From NCBI GenBank assembly GCA_964550165.1, contig CAZJYC010000094.1, positions 1-7,879 on the forward strand: 7,879 bases of DNA, given 5' to 3'. This DNA is from CAZJYC01 sp964550165 (GTDB lineage: Bacteria; Acidobacteriota; Aminicenantia; Aminicenantales; Aminicenantaceae). Under the pieces are notes generated by a model. The model saw nothing but the letters and a program-made list of their open reading frames with translations. It was not told the origin of the DNA and made no database searches. A program made the translations under genes and the position numbers. Positions 1 through 4,964 of the stretch are shown here, piece after piece; position 1 is the first letter of the stretch; each line of letters starts with the position of its first letter.

Positions 1-2726
1 GCATCGAAGGCGGGAATGCGCTTCCCGTTCTCGACACTTACTGGAGCTGGCCGTACAGCGCCAAGGTCAGCCCTGACGGCAAGAGTCTTCTTTTCTCGTT
101 GGGTATGGAAAATAGCTCCTGGTGGAGGCGCGGCTACCGCGGGAGTAACACAGCCAAAATCTGGATCAATAATCTGGCTGAGAACAAGGCTCAACTTCTT
201 GTCGGGGATTCGAGCAACTGCCTTTGGCCGGAATGGAGTCCTGATGGACAGCGGATCTATTTCGTCAGCGACCGGGACTTTGGAAACAAGAATATCTGGA
301 CAGCGGCCAGAGACGGGACGGATTTGCATCCCTTGACGAAATTCAAGCAGCAGGATGTGAAGTGGCTCTCTGTAGCCCGCACAGAGCCGCTGGCCGCTTA
401 TGAGCGGGAATTCGGCATCTGGCTGACCGACCTCAAGACAGGCGAGTCGCATTCCATCTTTATCGAAGCCCCGGCCGAGACCAAGGAAAACCGCATCTTT
501 TTTGTGGAGAACGACCCTGTCAGCGAATACCGGCTCTCGCCCGACGGCAAAAAGATAGCTGCCGTCGTCCGCGGTGATATCTTCATTATGTCCAAGGAAG
601 GCGGCTATGCCCGTAACATCACCCAAACTCCCTGGCGGGAACGGAATATAGATTGGGATAAGGAGAGCAAGAACCTCGTCTATGTCTCTGATGTGGATGC
701 CAGCCCGGATTTGTACATCGTCTCCGCGCTCGGGAACGAAAAACCGCGGCGCTTAACCCAGAGCGAGGACGACGAGTTGAATCCCAGATTTTCGCCGGAC
801 GGAAAATGGATCGCCTATTACCGAGGCAAGCGCCAGATTCGTCTTGTTCAGCCCGAGGGCAAGGAAGACCATCTGCTCCTCGACGACGATTTTGGCGGCC
901 GTTTTGCAGAAAGATTCGCCTGGTCCCCGGACAGCCGCTATTTAGCGGTTATAGTCCGGCGCAATGCAAACCTGGATATTTTTGCTGTTGACGTTCAATC
1001 TGGAGAGAAAATCCTGCTGACCAACACCGCTTATGATGAAGGGGATGCGCTCTGGTCGTCGGACGGAAAATTCATGCTCTTCACTTCCAACCGCTTCGGA
1101 CACAGCTTCCCTGAATTCACGGGAAAATGGGACATCTATCAGGTTCATTTCGAGCCGAAAAAACCGGAATTCGAAGAAGACAAATTCGAGGAGCTTTTTA
1201 AGCCCAAAGAGGAGAAAAAACCAGAGGAGAAAAAAGAAGAGAAGCCGAAAGTCGAGGTCAAGCTCAACCTCGAAAACCTCGACCTTCAGACCGAACCCGT
1301 CACAAACACGCTCGGAGATGACACAGAGTTTGTCCTCTCGCCGAAAGACAACAGCACCGTCTATTTTGCCTCAGACATCGACGGCAAATACCATCTTTGG
1401 AAGACAAGCCTGGAGAAGAAAGAACGCGGCGAGTATGAGCCTTTTATGGCTCAGATCACGTACCCGAGGGAGCTCCAATTGGACGAGGAGGGCAAAGAAC
1501 TCTACTACCTCAGCGCCGGGAAAATCGGCCGCATCGACCTGAACAGCAAAAAAAATGAAGCCGTATCTTTTAAAACCAAGATCGAAGTCGACAAGGTCTC
1601 TGATTACGAACAGGTTCTGGCAGAGCTCTACTACACCTTACAGCATTACTTCTACGACCCGCAGCTGCATCAGATTGACTGGAAAAGACTGTATGAACAA
1701 TACCGGCCTGTGCTCCAGCAAGTCCGGGAAGACCAGGATTTCTACGATTATGCCAATGAGATGATCGGACACTTGAATTCATCCCATACCGGAATCGGCG
1801 GCCCGCGCCGGGAAAGAATCGAAGAGCCGAGCGCTCATCTGGGCGCTGTCTGGGAATTCACGGATAATAAAATAATCCTCAAGCGAATCATCAAGGATGG
1901 GCCGCTCTACCTCCATAGAAACGACATTGCTGCCGGCGATGAGCTCGTGGCCATCAACGGAAAAGCGATCGACGCCAAACAGAACATCTGGCAGTATCTC
2001 AACGGCCTGCTTGAAAAGCGGGTGAAGCTCACCCTGAAAAGTCCGAAAACGCAAAAGAGCATCGATATTTCTGTCATGCCGATTTCGGCTGGGGCAGAAA
2101 ACCGCCTCCTCCTTGAAGAATGGATTGAGAGCCGGCGGGAGATGGTGAAGAAGAAAACAGGGGATAAGGTCGCCTACATTTACATGCGGGCCATGGGAGC
2201 GAGAGATCTCGAACGGTTCCTCAAAGAACTGGAGAGGGATGCTGTTCCGAGGCAGGGATTGATTCTCGACCTGCGCTACAATTTCGGGGGCAATGTCCAC
2301 GACCGTGTGCTTCAGGCTCTGACCAAGCCCGTCTATGCCAAATGGCGGGTGAGGGGCCTTTCCGAGACGCCCCAGTCAACCTTTGGCATCACGGATAAGC
2401 CGGTCGTTTTGCTGATTAACGAGGTCACCTTGAGCGACGGGGAGATGACGAGCAACGGTTTTAAGACATTGAAAAGAGGCCCTGTGGTCGGGAACACCAC
2501 CTATGGCTGGCTGATTTTCACCACAGGCGTCAGATTGATGAACGGCGGTTTTTTCAGCCTTCCGTTCTGGGGCTGTTACACGCTCGACGGAAAGGACCTT
2601 GAGACGAGCGGCGGTGTCAAGCCAGATATTGTTGTCATCAACGACCTGAACGACGAGCTCCAGAACAGGGACCCTCAGCTTGAGAAAGCCATCGCAGTAG
2701 CGCTCGACCTGATTAAAAATCCGTGA
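1..2726 (+). CDS. Tricorn protease homologue (S41-family C-terminal peptidase), 5'-truncated by the window edge
   Basis: Tricorn proteases trim oligopeptides released by larger proteases. The first full codon is at base 3 and the frame is open to the edge; the ATG at 99 is not the start, because codons before it encode a propeller strand (VSPDGKSLLFSLG). In the window come PD40/WD40-like blades (WSPDGQRIYF, LSPDGKKIAA, FSPDGKWIAYY, WSPDSRYLAV, WSSDGKFMLF), a Lys/Glu/Pro-rich linker (about 1152-1290), another propeller stretch, the C1 helical domain (about 1600-1800), a PDZ domain (about 1830-2050) and the C2 alpha/beta catalytic domain. Catalytic residues match Thermoplasma tricorn: Ser-His in NSSHTG (His codon 1785-1787), nucleophile Ser-Asp in LSDGEM (2433-2438) and Glu in KDLET (2601-2603). 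Spacings of 216 and 56 residues compare with 219 and 58 in tricorn. About 150 N-terminal residues, including any signal peptide, lie outside. Bacterial homologues are often exported or periplasmic, but this cannot be seen here. No neighbour is co-transcribed. Confidence 0.93.
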   Translation, partial: IEGGNALPVLDTYWSWPYSAKVSPDGKSLLFSLGMENSSWWRRGYRGSNTAKIWINNLAENKAQLLVGDSSNCLWPEWSPDGQRIYFVSDRDFGNKNIWTAARDGTDLHPLTKFKQQDVKWLSVARTEPLAAYEREFGIWLTDLKTGESHSIFIEAPAETKENRIFFVENDPVSEYRLSPDGKKIAAVVRGDIFIMSKEGGYARNITQTPWRERNIDWDKESKNLVYVSDVDASPDLYIVSALGNEKPRRLTQSEDDELNPRFSPDGKWIAYYRGKRQIRLVQPEGKEDHLLLDDDFGGRFAERFAWSPDSRYLAVIVRRNANLDIFAVDVQSGEKILLTNTAYDEGDALWSSDGKFMLFTSNRFGHSFPEFTGKWDIYQVHFEPKKPEFEEDKFEELFKPKEEKKPEEKKEEKPKVEVKLNLENLDLQTEPVTNTLGDDTEFVLSPKDNSTVYFASDIDGKYHLWKTSLEKKERGEYEPFMAQITYPRELQLDEEGKELYYLSAGKIGRIDLNSKKNEAVSFKTKIEVDKVSDYEQVLAELYYTLQHYFYDPQLHQIDWKRLYEQYRPVLQQVREDQDFYDYANEMIGHLNSSHTGIGGPRRERIEEPSAHLGAVWEFTDNKIILKRIIKDGPLYLHRNDIAAGDELVAINGKAIDAKQNIWQYLNGLLEKRVKLTLKSPKTQKSIDISVMPISAGAENRLLLEEWIESRREMVKKKTGDKVAYIYMRAMGARDLERFLKELERDAVPRQGLILDLRYNFGGNVHDRVLQALTKPVYAKWRVRGLSETPQSTFGITDKPVVLLINEVTLSDGEMTSNGFKTLKRGPVVGNTTYGWLIFTTGVRLMNGGFFSLPFWGCYTLDGKDLETSGGVKPDIVVINDLNDELQNRDPQLEKAIAVALDLIKNP
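1152..1290 (+). other. Highly charged Lys/Glu/Pro linker inside the tricorn homologue
   Basis: This in-frame segment is dominated by Lys, Glu and Pro (for example KPKEEKKPEEKKEEKPK). It separates the blade ending GKWDIYQVHF from the next propeller segment (TNTLGDDTEFVLSPKDN). Charged linkers at this place are, from memory, common in bacterial tricorn homologues and absent from the archaeal enzyme. It is probably a disordered hinge between propeller domains; that role is inferred. Confidence 0.7.
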
Positions 2727-2876
2727 TGACGTATATGGTTGTGCATGATTCTCCAACCTTCGGGAAACTGGCGGAATATTATTGTAAAAATGCTTCTTTT
2801 ATGGATTTAGCCTAGAAGGCGCATAATCAAGGTTTCTGAAGCTCTAATACCTGTCAAACCATTTAAGAATCTAAGG

Positions 2877-2896
2877 AAGCATCTTTTTTCCCGTGA
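2877..2896 (+). repeat. 20-nt direct repeat, copy 1, upstream of the peroxiredoxin
   Basis: AAGCATCTTTTTTCCCGTGA lies 99 bases before the peroxiredoxin ATG. A copy with one difference (T for C at position 14) lies at 7825-7844 after the GH3 gene, on the same strand. The T-run lowers its information content, but the flanking AAGCATC and CCGTGA also match. It could be a regulatory site or a fragment of a dispersed repeat; the sequence alone does not decide. Confidence 0.5.
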
Positions 2897-2911
2897 TGAG
2901 AAAAGAGATTT

Positions 2912-2919
2912 GCTAGAAT
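2912..2919 (+). promoter_or_regulatory. Possible extended -10 promoter for the peroxiredoxin
   Basis: TGCTAGAAT (2911-2919) matches an extended -10 (TGn then TAGAAT, close to TATAAT). No good -35 hexamer stands 17 bases upstream (CCGTGA at 2891-2896), so it would depend on the extended -10 or an activator. Transcription would begin near 2926, giving a leader of about 70 nt before the ATG at 2996. This is a pattern match only. Confidence 0.3.
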
Positions 2920-2984
2920 GCTCGTTCATTCATGCCTTTTAACTTGTACTCATCATTTTTTTTGGCTGAGTGAAAATACTGTAT

Positions 2985-2989
2985 GGAGG
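2985..2989 (+). promoter_or_regulatory. Ribosome binding site that sets the peroxiredoxin start
   Basis: GGAGG lies 6 bases before the ATG at 2996. The in-frame ATG at 2918 has no comparable site and would add 26 residues unlike any peroxiredoxin N-terminus. The out-of-frame ATG at 2991 leads nowhere. Confidence 0.85.
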
Positions 2990-2995
2990 AATGAG

Positions 2996-3646
2996 ATGGA
3001 AGAAACAAGAATAGGCATGCCTCTTTTAGGTGATGCTTTCCCTCAAATTAAAGTTCAAACAACTCACGGCCGGATGACAATACCGGATGATTTGAAAGGA
3101 TCGTGGTTTGTGCTGTTCAGCCATCCAGCCGACTTCACCCCGGTCTGCACCACAGAGTTTGTCGCTTTTCAGAAACGCTTTGATGAATTTCAGAAATTGG
3201 GATGCAAACTGATAGGGATGTCCGTTGACCAGGTTTTCTCGCATATCAAATGGGTTCAGTGGATCAAAGAGAAACTTAATATTGAGATTCAATATCCCAT
3301 CATTGCCGCGAATGATCAAATCGCAAACAAGCTCGGTTTGCTTCATCCTGGGAAAGGAACCAACACGGTAAGGGCAGTTTTCGTTGTCGATCCTGAAGGA
3401 AAGGTCAGGCTCATGCTCTATTACCCGCAGGAAATTGGCCGCAATATAGATGAAGTCGTGCGTGCCGTGAAAGCGCTGCAGATTTCTGACAGACAAGGCG
3501 CAGTTCCTGCAGGCTGGCCGAAGAATGAACTCATCGGTGACCGAATCATCGTTCCTCCGGCAACCGATGTCAAAGCAGCAGATGAGCGATTGAAGAAGTA
3601 TGAGGGTTTTGACTGGTGGTTTTGCCATAAGCCTTTAGAAAAATAG
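2996..3646 (+). CDS. Peroxiredoxin, short archaeal-type (Prx6/ApTPx-like) thiol peroxidase
   Basis: This 216-aa cytoplasmic enzyme reduces hydrogen peroxide and organic hydroperoxides through a peroxidatic cysteine. The active-site signature HPADFTPVC supplies Pro44, Thr48 and peroxidatic Cys51, and Arg126 in NTVRAVFVVD completes the site. The LMLYYPQEIGRNIDEVVRAVKALQ stretch, NELIGDRIIVPP and the C-terminal DWWFC are typical of the Aeropyrum pernix thioredoxin peroxidase group. Cys210 in WWFC aligns with ApTPx Cys213, which forms the intersubunit disulfide with the peroxidatic cysteine. The ApTPx Cys207 position is Gly204 here. A further Cys70 (LGCKLIG) is present. The protein stops six residues after WWFC, about 30 residues short of ApTPx but similar to the shorter archaeal and bacterial members. 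No reductase gene is adjacent. The gene is monocistronic and convergent with the RraA-like gene. The start is chosen by the GGAGG site. Confidence 0.95.
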   Translation: MEETRIGMPLLGDAFPQIKVQTTHGRMTIPDDLKGSWFVLFSHPADFTPVCTTEFVAFQKRFDEFQKLGCKLIGMSVDQVFSHIKWVQWIKEKLNIEIQYPIIAANDQIANKLGLLHPGKGTNTVRAVFVVDPEGKVRLMLYYPQEIGRNIDEVVRAVKALQISDRQGAVPAGWPKNELIGDRIIVPPATDVKAADERLKKYEGFDWWFCHKPLEK

Positions 3647-3734
3647 ATCCAACAAAGGCTCAAACCAAAAAAAATTAGATGGTCGGCGTCTGCTTCGAGC
3701 ATGCGTTTGAATTAATCTCAGGAAAAGGGCAGCA

Positions 3735-3776
3735 TGAGAAAGAAAAAATGGTCTACATCCCTTTCATTTTTTCTCA
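3735..3776. terminator. Weak AT-rich hairpin between convergent genes, possible terminator
   Basis: AAAAAATG (3743-3750) pairs with CATTTTTT (3765-3772), and TGAG (3735-3738) with CTCA (3773-3776), leaving a 4-nt bulge and a 14-nt loop. It lies between two convergent stop codons, where a bidirectional terminator would be expected. The stem is poor in GC and neither side has a clean T-tract, so support is weak. Confidence 0.25.
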
Positions 3777-3800
3777 CTTAACATGAAGTAAATTATTGAG

Positions 3801-4460
3801 TTAGATGGTGAAGATGAGGCTGCTTTTCTGCTTTTTTTTCACTCTTGCGTAGTGGTCCTGAAAATTCATCAGGTCGATGAGACTTTTCCCCTCTTCCATC
3901 CGCTTTACCACTTTATCTTCAATTCTCTGGATGTTTTCGGCTGTGGCTAAAATATCCTTGATCTCTTCCATGTTCAAAACAACGACTCCGTCATCATCGC
4001 CAAAAATGATATCTCCTGGCGCAACGGCCACACCGCCGCAGTTAATCCGAACCTGCGTCCGAAAGATTTTGGAAGCTGTTCCTGCCACTGGCGTTATGTA
4101 CCTGGCGAATAAGGGAAGACCGACCTTTCTGAGTCCTCTGACGTCGCGGCATCCTCCGTCAACGACGATTCCGGCCAGATTTTTCCTTCTGGCTTCGAGC
4201 CCGAAAAGTTCTCCGGCCAGGGCAATCTTGTCTCCTTCAGCATCCACGACCAGGACTTCTTCTTCGTCAGAGTCGTGAAGCGCTCTGATGACAGAAAGAA
4301 AGTCGCCTTTGCAATGGACCGTGTGGGCAATGCCTATCATCTTTATATTCTGGCTTAAAGGCCGTATTCCGGGGTCCATAACCCGCAAATTTTTGTTAAC
4401 GTCGCAGATGCAGGCTGTATCCAGTTTGGCCAGTCTTTTTTTTAGTTCGGTGAAATCCAT
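3801..4460 (-). CDS. RraA-like / HMG-aldolase-fold protein
   Basis: This 219-aa cytoplasmic protein has the RraA-like fold shared by 4-hydroxy-4-methyl-2-oxoglutarate aldolases (pyruvate-forming, metal-dependent, often with oxaloacetate decarboxylase side activity) and the E. coli RNase E inhibitor RraA. Visible family landmarks are an N-terminal CDVNKNLRVMDPGIRPL segment, the GIAHTVHCKGD strand, the LVVDAEGDKIALAGELFG loop, and the core GIVVDGGCRDVRGL with Arg105-Asp106. Glu84 stands 20 residues before Arg105, giving E-X20-R-D, close to the D-X20-R-D metal and substrate motif described for aldolase-competent members. GDIIFGDDDGVVVL follows. The length is usual. With the R-D pair intact, enzymatic activity is more likely than a pure RNase E-inhibitor role, but the substrate cannot be told. 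It is transcribed alone, divergently from the GH3 gene, and starts after a near-perfect Shine-Dalgarno sequence. Confidence 0.93.
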   Translation of the reverse strand: MDFTELKKRLAKLDTACICDVNKNLRVMDPGIRPLSQNIKMIGIAHTVHCKGDFLSVIRALHDSDEEEVLVVDAEGDKIALAGELFGLEARRKNLAGIVVDGGCRDVRGLRKVGLPLFARYITPVAGTASKIFRTQVRINCGGVAVAPGDIIFGDDDGVVVLNMEEIKDILATAENIQRIEDKVVKRMEEGKSLIDLMNFQDHYARVKKKQKSSLIFTI

Positions 4461-4462
4461 GG

Positions 4463-4471
4463 CACCTCCTT
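4463..4471 (-). promoter_or_regulatory. Near-perfect Shine-Dalgarno site for the RraA-like gene
   Basis: Read on the minus strand, AAGGAGGTG precedes the ATG (4460-4458), with four bases between AGGAGG and the start codon. This is almost full complementarity to the 16S anti-Shine-Dalgarno tail and fixes the start. It suggests high translation efficiency. No convincing promoter for this gene was recognised upstream. Confidence 0.9.
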
Positions 4472-4677
4472 TTTAGATATAAATTTTGCCACGCAAGATA
4501 AGAGCTTTTTTCGATGAGCATTGAAGCTTATGAAAAACTCGCCACAAATGCTGTTATCGAGGAATAAACCAGGCGAAATTCTTGAGAAAACAGTTTTGAA
4601 ACACCCGGTCTGGATTTTAACGTCCCAAATCAGAGCCGATAGCTGTTGCTGAAAAAAGACGCACAAAACTTCGTTTC

Positions 4678-4706
4678 TTGACATAAATTCTGATTAATAT
4701 TTATAT
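4678..4706 (+). promoter_or_regulatory. Sigma70-type promoter for the GH3 gene
   Basis: A consensus -35 TTGACA (4678-4683) is followed, after exactly 17 bases, by TTATAT (4701-4706) as the -10. The surrounding DNA is AT-rich. Transcription would start near 4713 and run rightwards through the palindromic element, giving an untranslated leader of about 250 nt before the GH3 ATG at 4965. Confidence 0.6.
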
Positions 4707-4712
4707 ATGTCA
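4679..4712. promoter_or_regulatory. Inverted repeat overlapping the promoter, candidate operator
   Basis: TGACATAAAT (4679-4688) and ATATATGTCA (4703-4712) form 10-nt arms with a single mismatch, separated by 14 bases. The left arm covers most of the -35 box and the right arm covers the -10 box and the expected start site. A dimeric repressor bound here would block polymerase, fitting substrate-controlled expression of a carbohydrate enzyme. No regulator gene is in view, so the operator role is inference. Confidence 0.4.
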
Positions 4713-4761
4713 TAATGCTCTCAAAGACAAGCAAAAATAATGAGCTTGCAAATCCTAGTAG

Positions 4762-4943
4762 TAGTTTGGGAAATCGCTTTGCTCCCCAGCAGATTTTTAA
4801 CGCCATTCTCCGTTCGCTCTTCTCGGCGGCTGCGTAACTCGCTTCGCTCAGACATACTCGCCGCCCGACTGCGTCGGATTCCCTCAAAGAGCGAACTCCA
4901 AAGGCTAAATCTGCTATGGTCGCTGCAGCGATTTTCCAAACTA
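4762..4943. repeat. 182-nt long imperfect palindrome (MITE- or REP-like element)
   Basis: Nested complementary arms share roughly one centre near 4850. Outer arms 4762-4778 and 4927-4943 pair over 17 positions with one G-U. AGCAGATTT (4788-4796) pairs with 4907-4915. GTTCGCTCTT (4812-4821) pairs perfectly with 4887-4896. GGCGGC (4825-4830) pairs with GCCGCC (4860-4865). TTCGCTC also occurs twice on the same arm (4813 and 4843), so alternative foldings exist. It looks like a small non-coding mobile or dispersed palindromic repeat. No target-site duplication is clear. It ends 21 bases before the GH3 start codon, so its transcript would fold into a long hairpin beside the ribosome binding site. 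Confidence 0.7.
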
Positions 4944-4952
4944 TCTAATTAT

Positions 4953-4962
4953 GGGAGAGGGG
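4953..4962 (+). promoter_or_regulatory. Ribosome binding site that sets the GH3 start
   Basis: The purine run GGGAGAGGGG, ending two bases before the ATG at 4965, contains GAGG at 4957-4960 with four bases to the start codon. It supports 4965 over the in-frame ATG at 4740. The following codons encode a typical basic-then-hydrophobic export signal. Confidence 0.8.
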
Positions 4963-4964
4963 AA

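Larger units (their letters stand above)
4461..4964. other. 504-base divergent intergenic region between the RraA-like and GH3 genes
   Basis: No gene is supported here. Bases 4461-4677 hold the RraA-side Shine-Dalgarno site and otherwise AT-rich sequence with no recognised feature. Bases 4678-4712 hold a sigma70-like promoter with an overlapping inverted repeat, 4762-4943 hold a long imperfect palindrome, and 4953-4962 hold the GH3 ribosome binding site. Reading frames open through the palindrome on both strands reflect its symmetry and lack of stops rather than genes. Confidence 0.75.

Noticed and set aside
1033..1542. 169-codon open frame overlapping the tricorn gene on the same strand
   Set aside because: Ser/Arg/Lys-rich shadow translation of the conserved tricorn frame, with no recognisable domain and no ribosome binding site.
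1779..2300. 173-codon antisense open frame within the tricorn gene
   Set aside because: Complement of the conserved PDZ and catalytic-domain coding sequence; a third-position artefact with no homology that I recognise.
2737..2758. GGTTG / CAACC hairpin just after the tricorn stop codon
   Set aside because: Only 5 bp with a 12-nt loop and no T-tract; expected by chance.
2918..2995. 26-residue N-terminal extension of the peroxiredoxin from the ATG at 2918
   Set aside because: No ribosome binding site, residues unlike peroxiredoxin N-termini, and overlap with a possible -10 box. GGAGG before 2996 is decisive.
3026..3628. 200-codon antisense open frame across the peroxiredoxin gene
   Set aside because: Mirrors the peroxiredoxin reading frame, which carries unmistakable active-site motifs.
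4651..4662. Possible third copy of the T-rich 20-mer on the minus strand (GCGTCTTTTTTC)
   Set aside because: Match is confined mainly to the T-run; the conserved AAGCATC and CCGTGA flanks are missing.
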